64,000 bases of DNA from Telopea speciosissima (lineage: Eukaryota; Streptophyta; Magnoliopsida; Proteales; Proteaceae). The notes under the pieces were generated by a model that worked only from the letters and a program-made list of their open reading frames with translations, searched no databases and had not been told where the DNA came from. Made by a program: the position numbers and the translations under genes. The stretch covers positions 45,280,321-45,344,320 of the forward strand of contig NC_057922.1 of assembly GCF_018873765.1 (NCBI RefSeq), written 5' to 3'. Shown one piece after another: positions 11,600 through 22,260 of this stretch. Numbering within the stretch: the first letter of the stretch is position 1; every line of letters starts with the position of its first letter.

Positions 11600-13510
11600 C
11601 TAAATGTCTCGAGACCTCCACTGTTTAATGGTGATAATTTTGCATATTGGAGAATTAGATTTAAGAACTTCACATATGCACACAACTTAGATATTTGGCA
11701 TGTTATTGAAAATAGACCATATATTTTCACCAAGAAAGATGGTGATGAGAATGTGCCCAAAACCACTGACGAATTATTTTCAGTTGAAAAGGAGAAAATT
11801 CAACACAACTTTAAAGTTATTACCTTTTTACAATATGCATTGAGTGAATCTGAATTTGATAATATAGCCATGTGTGAGTCTGCCAAAGAGATTTGGGATA
11901 CTCTTGTCGTTTCCTATGAAGGAACAACACAAGTGAAAGAATAAAAAATTGATAAGCATGTGACTGAATATGAATTATTTAAGATGTTAGAAAATGAAAC
12001 TATTGCTAATATGTTTTTGAGATTTACTAACATCATAAACAAGTTGAAAGGCTTAGGGAAGACCTACACCAAGTCCGAAAATGTGCAAAAAATTCTCAGG
12101 TCACTTCCTCCCAAATGGAGACCAAAGGTTACGGCTATAAAAGAATCAAAAAATCTCAATTTAGTCAACATGGATGAACTTATGGGATCTCTTCTAACTC
12201 ATGAAGTTGAGTTAAATAAAGATGATAAGTGGATAGAGACGAAAGAGCCAAGGAGAAAGACTATTGCACTCAAAGTTGCAAACTATTCTGATGATGAAAG
12301 TGATGAAGATGAGAATCTAAGCATATCTGAAAAGGAGATGTCTCTAATCACTAAGAACTTTCAAAAATTCCTTAAAAGGAAAGGAAGAAAGTTCTTCAAC
12401 AAGGGACAGACATCAAGAGAAAACAAAGGTAAATACATCTTTAAGGACAAACCTTCTTTTCCTAACAAAAAAGATATAGTCTGTTATGAATGCATAAAGT
12501 CTGGTCACTTCAAAACTGAGTGTCCAAAAGGTCAAGACAAGAAGAAGGCCTACATCACTGAAATATCATGGGATTCGGATGAGGAACAAGAAGAAGATCA
12601 ATCCGAAGAAGAAACCACAAACCTAGCTCTAATGGCTCATGAAAGAGAAAATGAATTAGAGGTAAATTCTGACTTCTTTAGTTCAAACTCTATAAATAAC
12701 AATTCAATTGATGATATTGACACCAATGATATAGATGAAGATGATATAGAAAGAGGCTTTGAAGCTCTCTATGATGCAAGCCAAAAGCTTGAAGCTGCTA
12801 ACTCTATATTAGAGAAAGAAGTTATTAATCTTCATAATAAAGTAGATAGTCTACATAATTATATTGCTAAGCTTGAAGAAGAAAAGAAAAATTTGAAGTC
12901 GGCTTTGGTCACCTTTACAAAAGGACAAAAGTCCTTAGATGTTTTTCTTGGTGCACCACAAAAGACCCCTTATGATAAAGAAGGTCTAGGCTATGATGGG
13001 AGAATCCCACAACAAGTCAAAGGAAAGAATAAGATGGTATATCCAAGAGAAGCAAACCAAGGTCAAACTTCAAATTCTCAAGTACCCTCTTCTAGAAACC
13101 AAAGAAGAAAACAAAATCATGGAAGACCAAAGAATCATACCTTCCAATATACCTATTACAAAAGGTATAGGTCCCAAAAATAATTTATTCCTAAGAAACC
13201 CCTTAGGCAATACTATAGACCACAAGCTCCATACTTTATGGAAAGAAACTATAGACCTCACCCAAACCATAGATCATATAAGCCTCACTATCCAAGACAT
13301 CATGAATCTTATACCCCTCAAAGAAGAAGGAGATATCAAAACTCCTTTGATAATCAAAAGAGGACACCTTCTCCCTTGAATATCTATGAACCTAGATACC
13401 AAAAACCAAAAACCCTCAAATTTATGGCACAATCCAAATCATCCTCAAGTAGCTATGGCCAATCTCCAAGAAACCTTTACTCCATGAACTACTCTACTAA
13501 AAGAGTATGA
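11600..13510 (+). pseudogene. Gag of the SIRE-like copia element
   Basis: The frame starts with RPPLFNGDNFAYWRIRF-type capsid sequence (partly frameshifted before 11753). It continues as FDNIAMCESAKEIWDTLVV to a stop at about 11943, then resumes at 11960-13183: FLRFTNIINKLKGLGKTYT and ILRSLPPKWRPKVTAIKES. A CCHC zinc knuckle, CYECIKSGHFKTEC, lies near 12482-12525. An acidic stretch and a predicted coiled coil (EKEVINLHNKVDSLHNYI) follow. A basic, Asn/Arg/Tyr-rich tail (13238-13510) is out of frame. Gag forms the particle and packages RNA. At least two breaks make it a pseudogene. Confidence 0.85.
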
Positions 13511-13617
13511 GTGCCCAAAGGAACCCTTGATCCTAACCATAATGGACCTATAAGAATGTGGGGGCCAATGTATGTTTGAATCTTGTTTTATAGATATGCT
13601 TGAATAGCAAAGATCAA

Positions 13618-14202
13618 ATTGAATGGTACACTGATAGTGGATGCTCCAAGCATATGACATCAAATGAAAACCTTTTTACAAAACTAAGAAAATATGATGG
13701 TGGATAAGTAACTTTTGGAGATAATGACAAAGGAAAAATTATTAGCATCAGAAACATAAATATTGGAGGTACTACTATTTCAGACGTTTGTTTGGTAAGC
13801 AAACTTGCTTACAACCTACTAAGTGTAAGTCAACTTTGTAGTATTGGATTTAAAGTAAACTTTAATGTTTCACAATGCTTAATTATGGATGCTAATGATG
13901 AAATCATATTGAAAGGAACTAAAAATAAACAATATATATACTTGCATTATGGATTAAACTAGTTCTAGTATTACGTGCTTGATTTCACATGAAGAATCAA
14001 ATATTTGGCATAAAAAGCTTGGTCATATAAAAATTAAGTTGATAGAATCCATTGCATCTAAAGATCTTGTTAGAAATTTACCAAACCTGAAATTTGACAA
14101 AAATTATTTTTGTGATGCATGTCAAAAAGGCAAACAAGCAAGAGTTTCTCATAAATCTAAGAATATTGTATCTACAAGTAGACCTCTTGAATTACTTCAT
14201 TT
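13618..14202 (+). pseudogene. Copia protease and integrase zinc-finger region, interrupted by CACTA
   Basis: The aspartic protease active site reads WYTDSGCSKHMTSNENLF near 13620, followed by GKIISIRNINIGGTTISD and LAYNLLSVSQLCSIGFKV. The GAG-pre-integrase domain gives the HHCC finger: WHKKLGHIKIKLIESIAS, then FCDACQKGKQARVSHKS (13979-14190). One stop lies after LRKYDGG and others near 13960. The frame ends in ELLH where CACTACAAG begins. It resumes after 20171, so this is one integrase cut in two. Confidence 0.85.
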
Positions 14203-14540
14203 CACTACAAGAATAAGGGTCTACGGCGGCGCTGCTAAAACTTAAAGAAATGCCACCAAAAGGTTGTAATGGCGTTTTCTTTTGTGCCGCGCAAATGCCG
14301 TGAAATGTACCACCAAAAATTTATCGAGGCATTTTTTACATATGCCCGTGTAACTCCATTTTTAAAAGCGTTTATGTGAAAACGCCAGGATAAGTTTTGG
14401 ATTTAGCGGCGTTTATATGTAAACGTCAGGAAAATGTGTAATCCAACAAAAGGGTAATTAGAGATATTTATTTAGTGACGCTTGTGCCTAAACACCGGTA
14501 AAAGGTATATACTTAGCGGCATTTAGTAAGAAACGCTGCT
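14203..14540. repeat. Left terminal and subterminal repeats of the CACTA element
   Basis: The 15-bp terminal repeat is followed by at least five partial copies of a CGGCGTTTATATGTAAACG-like palindromic motif. Such motifs are the expected transposase binding sites in CACTA elements (family knowledge). Confidence 0.8.
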
Positions 14541-17482
14541 ACATATAGTATTTTTTTTTTTTTAAATTATTTACCTAATCCTTGAATCCTTTAACCAATT
14601 ATTTTTGTGGTGCAAATCCTTTAACCTATTGATGTGAAGAGACAAAACTTTCACAAAAAATAGAAGAAAACATTCATCCCTAAAAACAATGAAATAATGA
14701 CAGAATCCAAAATAATTTAAGTTTACCTGTACAAATGACCGTTTGAAACTTAATTACATTTAGTCTACCTTACCCCAAAGGACACTTACAACCTATAACA
14801 AATTAATAAAATTCAAAAACAAAATAAACAATGTATGTACTTTGCTCTCTTTGTCTTCAATCAATGAACACCTTAGACAAGGAGTGCTTTAAATCACCAA
14901 GCAACTACAGTAAACACACAAAATTCAGCAATAACTCATTGACATTAGTATTCAAATGGACATTACCTGCAGCAATATAACCATGTACCAATCTTTATTA
15001 GCTTGATCATGTAGAAAAAGTGTCTGGTTTGAAATCAAACTCGCAATAGACAGTACCTGTAGCAATATAACCATGTACCAATTTTTTCAGCTCATATCGG
15101 CATAAAGTATCATAGAGAACAAAGAAGAAGAATTTACAATGACTGATACACCATCTCTAAGTCACTGTATAGTTCAATCATATCTTATGATGATATCCCC
15201 AAAACAACAAACTTAAAAAGAACTACTGCAGACACACTTCTGCTAACTTTCAGCTAAGAAGCATGGTCAGATTTTCAGTACATCATCTCTATCCAATTTC
15301 AACCAAAGAACATGCCTAAACTACCATGAAAAAAATAATGCTAACAGCTATATCTTTAAGGTTGAAAATAGAGTTCCAAAAATACCTAAGTTTGAAAAGA
15401 GAACAAAGGAAATCCTAAACCAAATGGAGTAGGGTCCCTAATTGAATTAGAAAAAGATAATAAAGTCAAAGAACCCAGAAAACTACTACTCCCTTGGCTG
15501 AAAATGCTCGTTTTTTTATTCTCCTTCTCTGACCTTCCTCTCTCTCGTCTCATATAACTCTACAACAAGCAGCAATGTACATTGACCTAACAAGGGAAAC
15601 ATATAGACACATTTATTCGAAAGTGAAGAAAATAAATACAAAGCAACAATTAAAATAAATATTGTGGAGAAGAAAGCCGTGTTTTTTATAATATCTGTTC
15701 CACGAAACTTCTTCACGACTGAACTACCATGCAAAGTTCCACACCACACCACAACACCTATCTCTGCTTGTTTCCGGAGTTTCTAGAACATTAAAAAAAA
15801 AAAAAACAGTATGTATGAATCAAACAAATTTCCATGTACCCTAGAGTTGCATTGGGGAGCCAATAGCAATGGGGAGTGCAGTATACAAAATGGGAATTAG
15901 AATGAAAGGAAGAGTAATTATTGAGAAAGAACTATGAGCAACTCTATGCTATCAAGTGAAGTTTGCTACACGGAAAGCTACTCATTTAAAAACATCCAGA
16001 CCAATTTATAGAAGAAGAAAAGACTATCCATTACCTCATCAACATCTCCATTGTCATTATAAGAATAATAAGTTAGTAGGCCAAGAGAAAAGTATGAAGT
16101 CAAATTTAGATTAAAATTACCGTAGATGTTGGAGCATAGGACATCATGTTTTCATCCCCAAGAAACTACTTGGATGGTGTCCAATCGTTACTCCACCACC
16201 TGAGCCATCTTAAAGACCTTGTTGATCCATTCATAAAATGAGACTTTCTCATGACGGATGAGGAAACAAATTACACTCTTTCATCATAATCAAATCAAAT
16301 ATTAGAAAAGCACCAAAGAGGGAGAGCCATGAACACACATTTTCACAAAAACACTAATAGAACTTATGGATATTGTCTACTGAACAGAAAATATTCAAGA
16401 ATCAAGAGAGAGAGAGAGAGAAAGGGGGATTGACAAACCTAATTTATCACTGGATTTGAAGTCTATACTTATATGTTCTCCATAACACAGTTTCCTATGG
16501 CGTAATATAACTTATTTCTCTAGACAAATTTGATATTGTGTGTCTAAGCACGTAACGTGCTAACATGAGAATTAGAATTGACAGCGTCTCTAATGTATCT
16601 TAGTATAACTTGAATCCAAAAGACCCCTCATACAATTATGCTAAGAAACTGAAAAAATAGTCAGTATTTAGAAGAACACTAAGAAGTGGCAAACCATATC
16701 CAACCAGCCAAGTCATAGAATTGTTCATAGTCACAACCAATAAACGTGAAACAGAACCAGTAGTAGAGGATAGCTTATTATTTGGTGAAATGTACAGAAC
16801 TTATAGATCTAACATAACATAGAGATGAAACAAAAGCAGTAGCAGAGGCTAGTTTGTTTGAATTCTATTCCTTTATTTCATCTCATTTTTTTGATTATCT
16901 ATAAAAAAAAATCATAACAAACCTCAAGATTACTATACTTGGAGTTGACGAGTGCATTTTTCTTTGCCACAAGATCCTATTCCTTTGTTTTATCCCTTTT
17001 TTTCCTCAATGATGCATGATAAGGAAGGATATATAGGCATGGTTCAATGAGGAAAAGAATCCACCCATCCACATGATGGGGTTGGTGTTCTTCATGGGTA
17101 GCAATTGTATCATGGACCAAGAAGTAACCACTTTCCCCGGAAAATGACATCCAGTATTTTAGAATGCAAGTGATTCCCTAAAATTTTTTATGGTATTTCA
17201 ATAGAAAATGTCTAAAATTAGAACTTGAACAAAATGAGCCAAGAAAAAGGATTAAAGACTTGCCAATCATACACCAAATATGGGCAGATAAAGCTGAAAG
17301 ACATAAATTGATTAATGAAAAAGCAAATCACATACCATTTTGCAAGCCCATCACACACACACACAAAGATGTATCTGAGGTTCGACAAGTCCCAGTCAAT
17401 CTTGATCGAGTCCACATTACAAAACAATTTGCATTGGCTAATCCTTAACATGACATGCACAATGCAATAGAATAAAATATAC
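14541..17482. other. AT-rich interior of the CACTA element, nothing recognised
   Basis: No domain or credible reading frame was found on either strand. A 28-bp stretch, CCTGCAGCAATATAACCATG and following, recurs about 88 bp later (14967 and 15056). The minus strand just right of 17218 could hold a degraded last exon of the ATPase fragment, but I cannot support one. Confidence 0.5.
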
Positions 17483-17902
17483 CTTTGGGATTTCTTGAAA
17501 AGAACTTCAGCACCTCATCAATTATTATTACCTACAGAAGATATCAAATGTAGAATTATATAACACAACAGAGTCAAATCCAAATGTTTAGTGAATCTTC
17601 AATTTCAACATCTCATTAGATGTTAGGTAAATAAAGAGTGGTATGCAAAGAAATTACTAACAGGAAAAGAAAGGTAGAGAACAATGGTCCAGTCAGCCCA
17701 AGATAATTGTGTCACCTGCAACACATTAGAGTGTAGGTTTAAATGAACTTCTTCTTCTTCTTTTTTTGTGGGGGATGAAAATAAAGGAGAAAAGGTAAAA
17801 ACGCTAATAAAAATACCTAACTAGATAAATATGGATGGCAAAAAGATGACTTACAAAGAAAAGAATAGACAGAGGCTTCACATATATGCTCAAGTCCACA
17901 AC
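17483..17902 (-). pseudogene. ECA3-like P-type Ca2+-ATPase, three C-terminal exons carried in the CACTA element
   Basis: Three short minus-strand exons keep phase and canonical splice sites. Exon A (17855-17902) encodes VVDLSIYVKPLSILFF; its acceptor is TTTTAG and its donor GTAAGT. Exon B (17662-17715) encodes VTQLSWADWTIVLYLSFP, with acceptor TTGCAG and donor GTTAGT. Exon C (17483-17531) encodes VIIIDEVLKFFSRNPK, with acceptor CTGTAG and donor GTATAT. Introns are 139 and 130 nt. The joined order matches the last membrane helices of endomembrane type-2A calcium pumps, closest from memory to ECA3. Such pumps move Ca2+ into Golgi/endosome lumen. The catalytic part is absent, and neither the preceding nor the last exon is clearly found, so this is a fragment. 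Confidence 0.8.
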
Positions 17903-18461
17903 CTAAAATACAGCATAGTAGCTTGTAATTAGCCTACAAAGATACCAAATATGCTCCATATTATTTCCTAAATATTCAGAGACAAGAAAAGAGGATCATC
18001 CCAATGATTAGAACAATATTAGCCAAATAGGAAAAATGTCATGATTCGCAAAACAATATAAGTAAGAAAAATCATCTTAAAATAAAGGTATAAACTCAAA
18101 TCAAAGGGAAAAAAAATGAAAACATACTGTGCAAACTATACTGCACCGAACAAGCCTTTGATGATAGCCTTGGAACCAAAAAAAAAAGGTATATTTGAAA
18201 AATAATCTTATTTTTTAATGCATAGAAACACATTTACATTTATATATATGAATAGGGATGCATATATGTTCTTTAAAAGAACGAAACAAACAGAACATTA
18301 ATTCTAAAAGACCAGAAGCCCCAACTCTGTTTCTAGTTCCTACTCCGTACCATCAACATAGCACATGAAGATGAAGAAAAAAGAAATAAAGGTCTTTTTA
18401 TGTCGAAGAAGCAGGAACCCAGATGATGAAATCTGGAACAATGAAAGCAAAATCATTTGAT

Positions 18462-19419
18462 TTATATCCTGCAATGAGTGATTCTAGAGCAACCACGAGT
18501 GTGGGGGTGAACAGGTGTTCTAGCTTTGTAGGAGTTGTGAGTGTAGTAAGACCTTCCAGAGCGAGGTGGGCATGGAATCTTGTTAGCAGAGACAGCACCA
18601 TAGGAAATGTAGTATCGCAGGAAATCAAGTATATGGGGTTGAAGGAGAAATAAAAAATATTTGCCTGGGTTTGGACAATTTCAATGAAATTTGAAAAGCA
18701 TGATTTTTCATCCAAAAAGATTATTTGTGCACTAACAGACTCTTCCATTTTGGTGATTCTAAATGGTCCTTCTGTAAAAGGAGTGTCCTATTTTGCACTT
18801 GATTCCTAGGATTGGAACCTTCTGCTATTAAGTTACCAAAATTTACATGGGAATGCATTCTCTGTTAATATATTTTATTTCTGATTCATCTTGAAATATT
18901 ATTTTGCCTGTTCTGAGCCTAAAAGTTTTTGTTCTCTTGAAGGTTCTCCAAACTCCCGACTTTCGAAATTGCAAAGCAACTACTGAAATCCGAAAAAAGT
19001 AAGCTCTTGAAGATGAATTCTAATTTGTCCACTTGCTGGGGTTCTTCACTGTGTTTGCAAATGTTTCTCCCTTTAAATGATAATCTTTTTTCTAGATCAC
19101 ATTTGAAATAACTGATGCGTAGGCATTTTGTTACATCTACATAAACATTACAATCTGCAGAAACTAACCTGGAATTCGTCTTTATTTCTGAGTAAGCTTA
19201 ATCAAGACCCGGAGGAACTCATTTCCTTCCAACACTACCATCTCCACCCTCTTCCCCGAACTCATCGTACATTGACTCCATTGATGGCCATTCCAAGGCT
19301 TCTGTCATCATCTGCAAGCCCGCCTCCTCTGCCTGTGCTCAAACACTTAAACCACAGCTTAGAAAAATGAGGAAAAATCCTAAAAGAAGAAGAAGCTTTG
19401 GTAGAGTAGAAGACGCCAT
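18462..19419 (-). pseudogene. RALF-like peptide-hormone precursor, broken, carried in the CACTA element
   Basis: RALF peptides are secreted cysteine-rich signals sensed by CrRLK1L receptor kinases. The precursor start (ATG at 19417-19419) encodes MASSTLPKLLLLLGFFLIFL, a signal peptide, then an in-frame TGA (19339-19341), then AQAEEAGLQMMTEALEWPSM and MYDEFGEEGGDGS. The mature-peptide part (18462-18617) encodes RYYISYGAVSANKIPCPPRS, then GRSYYTHNSYKARTPVHPHT and RGCSRITHCRI before a stop. YISYGA and the CPPRSGRSYYT form point to the RALF34-like subgroup (from memory). Three of four conserved Cys remain; the second is Ser. About 0.6 kb without a clear frame separates the halves; a donor-like CAG/GTTAGT occurs in it, though RALF genes are usually intronless. 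It is therefore a pseudogene or chimeric fragment. Confidence 0.85.
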
Positions 19420-19531
19420 AGATGTCTTTCTCTGGTTCTGCTCTTCTGCTTCACAGGTTCACAACTACTTCTTCACATGGAAGAACACTAAAGAGGGCCA
19501 AAGAGTTTTATTTTCTTCTAAGCTTCTAACC

Positions 19532-19535
19532 ACAT

Positions 19536-19595
<60 letters not shown>

Positions 19596-19702
19596 GTCGC
19601 AGAGGAAGAGAGGTTGGCAAAGAGGTCGCAAGGACACAAAGGTTGGTAGAGAGGTCGCAGGGACACAGAGGTCAGCAGAGAGGTCGCAACGGTAGAGAGG
19701 TC
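19532..19702. repeat. (CA)n(GA)n microsatellite and AGAGGTCGCA minisatellite
   Basis: (CA) repeats from about 19532 pass into (GA) repeats to 19591. Four to five irregular units containing AGAGGTCGCA follow, to about 19702. This lies just upstream of the RALF-like start on its strand, where it would read as a CT-rich 5' UTR. Confidence 0.85.
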
Positions 19703-19799
19703 CGGGAGCAGTTAGAGTAGAGATTGAAAGAGATTTGAGATTTGAGATTTGAGACTTGAGATTTGAATAGGATTTGGGTATCTTTCGTGGGAAAACCCA

Positions 19800-20171
19800 A
19801 TATTTTCGGCGGCATTTATCAGGAAACGCCGTTGTAGTGAGTCCAACGGCGGCATTTACTACAAAATGACGTTAATGCAAATACAATGTCGCCAACGTTT
19901 CTCTTCTTCACCTTTCCTCACCGGCATATACTACGGTGTTACTAAATAAACATCGTAGTATTGTCTTTTATAACGGTTTTTATTAAAAAATGTCGTCATA
20001 TATATATTTACGATGACATTTATATATAAACGCCGAAGTAGTCCCATATTATTCGATATTTCTCGGCGTATGTAAAAAAATGCCGTTGTATATACATATA
20101 TGACGGCATTTTTAAGTAATGCCATGATATCTCCGCCCAAAGTGTCGTCATTGCATCTTTTTCTTGTAGTG
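19800..20171. repeat. Right subterminal and terminal repeats of the CACTA element
   Basis: Dense copies of CGGCATTT/AAACGCCG-like motifs in both directions end in TTTTTCTTGTAGTG at 20171. They mirror the left end. Confidence 0.82.
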
Positions 20172-20998
20172 TAATTTAGACTTGTTTGGTCCTATACCTA
20201 CTCCAAGCTTGAGTGGTAAAGTATATACATTTGTAATTGTTGATGACTATTCTAGATATACTTGGACTTTGTTTCTTAGACACAAAAATTATGCTTTCAA
20301 TGAGTTTGCAACACTATGCAAGAAAATTCAAAACCAAAATGGCTCTTTGGTCACTATTATAAGAAGTGATCATGGTGGTGAGTTTGACAACTCAAACCAA
20401 TTTGAAAAATTTTGTGATGATGAAGGTATCACACACAACTTCTCAACTCCTCGAACTCCTCAATTTAATGGGGTTGTTGAAAGAAAAAATAGATCTCTTC
20501 AAGAGACTGCCTAGAACATGCTTAGTGAATATTCTTTACCAAAATATTTTTGGGCTGAAGTGGTAAACACTGCTTGCTATGTTTTGAATCATGTTTTAAT
20601 CCGAAGGATTTTTTCTAACACATCATATGAATTATTCTTTGAAAAGAAACCTAAAGTTGACTATTTTTCAGATTTTTGGATGTAAATGTTTTATCTTGAA
20701 TACTAAAGATTCCAAAGAAAAATTTGAAGAAAAATCTGATGAAGGTATCTTTCTTGGATACTCTGGCAACAGCAGAGCCTATAGAGTATTTAATAAAAGG
20801 ACTTTAACTGTAGAAGAATCCATGAATGTCAAATTTGATGTTTCACTTCCCAAAGATAGATATAAACCATTGGTTGATGATGATGAGGATACACTATCCG
20901 AGATCAAAAAGAGAGTTGAGACCATCTCTCTAGATGATTCCATCAAAGAAACCCCTTTAGAAAAGTCAACTGGACTTCCTAAAGACATAAGAAGGAAA
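20172..20998 (+). pseudogene. Copia integrase core and C-terminus, continuing after the CACTA insertion
   Basis: This continues the integrase begun at 13979: DLFGPIPTPSLSGKVYTFVI, VDDYSRYTWTLFL, IRSDHGGEFDNSNQFEKF and FSTPRTPQFNGVVERKNRSL, so both Asp and the Glu of the DDE triad are present. A stop follows ETA at about 20512. Past a frame change, 20627-20998 gives the copia C-terminal block FQIFGCKCFILNTKD, GIFLGYSGNSRAYRVFNKR and TVEESMNVKFDV, then an acidic linker. The frame ends in DIRRK where a foreign LTR fragment begins, so RT and RNase H are missing. Confidence 0.88.
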
Positions 20999-21055
20999 TG
21001 ACATAATCCTCTAAATATTTTAAATCTTTAATTTTAAAGAAAAATAAAAATTCCA
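20994..21055 (-). repeat. Terminal 60 bp of a copia-type 3' LTR, with polypurine tract
   Basis: The minus strand reads a purine-rich GTGGGGGAT and then TGTTGGAATTTTTATT, the start of a 3' LTR. The same 60 bp recur at 27262-27325, the end of another LTR copy. Here the LTR is cut off after about 60 bp, directly against the copia integrase. Confidence 0.65.
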
Positions 21056-22260
21056 ACAATCCCCCACAAGATTCAGAATATCGATGAAACATGAATGAGT
21101 CTAGTGAACGTATTAAACACAATAGGACACATCGTTGTAGGTATTTTCATGACTTGAACCTACACTAGATCAGATGAACTACGCTACAGAGTACAGGTGA
21201 AGTCAAACTTCTTGAACCTTTTCTCATTGGCGTAGTCGACTCGCTCACCAACCATATCCTACTGGTTGACCCTCGCAATCAAATCCTTTTAAATATGGAT
21301 ACTTTAGATAAAAACCAGCCTTGTCCCCTATCCTGAACTCATGGATATTTAGACATTTCTCCTATAAAACTCTCATCGATAGGCGGCCACACCTCCTACA
21401 TCCACTTAGGTCAGCCAGTGTGCACCACAGTTGACACACACCCACATTTCGTAGGGTTCGATTAATTAAGAGTATATAACTCAACCTCATTTTATTATGA
21501 TGGTACTGCTTTTCCATCTAACCAGACTGAGCAAAGATATAGTAGTACTAAACAGGTCTTCTAGTGACTTTGTTTATACCCTTTGAACCTAATTCAGGAA
21601 AGCTCCTCTTCACATAGGTTGGGTGTCCATCACATGACCTATGACACAGACCTTGAGGGCTCATTCCTTTATATGTATATCACAATAGTGGTGGGCCCAT
21701 TCATTTAGATGTATACCCCAATAGTGGTCAGAGGCTATATATATGTAACTACATCAGTCAATTTTGTCTTCACTGTACTGAGTCGATAACACTATCTTCC
21801 TTAGCCTCACCAGATATATGTAACCACTACATAGATGTCTTTATTTTTTCTACTGATGAAGCCATTTACCTTCCGGATAAGGATTTACATCGATTTGGCT
21901 TCGGCCATCACCATATATCTATTATTTAGATCATTAGCCTAGTGGCTCCTAATTCAGCCTTCTTATAAAGCCATAAACTTGTAAAATTATGGTGGTACCT
22001 ATAATCTAGGTTTATATTACTGATTCCATGAATCACCCACCAAACATGTTTGTACATACTACCTTTGAACCAAGCTAATGTTCCACATATTTACATAACC
22101 GAATCTAAAAATATCTATTAGATTCAATTTTCAAGTAGAGATTAATCATTCTACTTAGCTTTATTTATCTCTTAAGAAGAAACTCAACATATACACATTC
22201 TCATAATAAGCCCCACATTTGGGTTTACTATATTCAAAGATATAAGCCAAAATATGAGCC
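21056..22260. other. Non-coding 3' internal region of the minus-strand LTR element
   Basis: It follows the polypurine tract at 21056, so by position it is the interior of an LTR element on the minus strand. I recognise no Gag or Pol motif. It ends at the truncated Tat LTR at about 22261. Confidence 0.45.

Larger units (their letters stand above)
14203..20171. mobile_element. CACTA-type DNA transposon, non-autonomous, carrying host-gene pieces
   Basis: The left end reads CACTACAAGAATAAG and the right end, reverse-complemented, CACTACAAGAAAAAG, the classical CACTA terminal repeat. Both ends have clustered subterminal repeats built around GGCGTTT...AAACGCC (14217-14540 and 19800-20160), as in plant CACTA elements. 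It sits inside a copia integrase, whose frame matches on both sides, so both borders are secure. ATTT stands on both sides (14199-14202; 20174-20177) with two extra bases on the right, an imperfect duplication. In 5969 bp I recognise no transposase. Instead it holds a RALF-like and a calcium-ATPase-like fragment, both on the minus strand. Confidence 0.88.
10138..20995 (+). mobile_element. SIRE-like Ty1/copia retrotransposon, split by a CACTA element, 3' half missing
   Basis: The order is LTR (10138-11525), primer site, long Gag, protease, integrase zinc finger, [CACTA insertion 14203-20171], integrase core, integrase C-terminus. Coding similarity stops at about 20995, before any reverse transcriptase; a fragment of another LTR follows directly. 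Gag-before-integrase-before-RT order and the integrase sequence show copia. The long Gag with coiled coil and CCHC knuckle suggests the SIRE/Maximus lineage (inference). Stops and frameshifts in Gag and protease make the copy inactive. Confidence 0.88.

Noticed and set aside
15516..15752. Membrane-like open minus-strand frame in the CACTA interior
   Set aside because: No known motif, no splice context, AT-rich composition; likely chance.
17218..17460. Possible last exon of the calcium-ATPase fragment on minus
   Set aside because: The expected basic C-terminus cannot be read without several changes; similarity is too weak to call.
18398..18748. Open minus-strand frame of 116 codons overlapping the RALF-like piece
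   Set aside because: It reads in a different frame from the RALF motifs; the conserved peptide is in the neighbouring frame, so this is a shadow.
19367..19720. Open plus-strand frame with RERERERER repeats
   Set aside because: It is produced by the (GA)n microsatellite and lies antisense to the RALF-like start.
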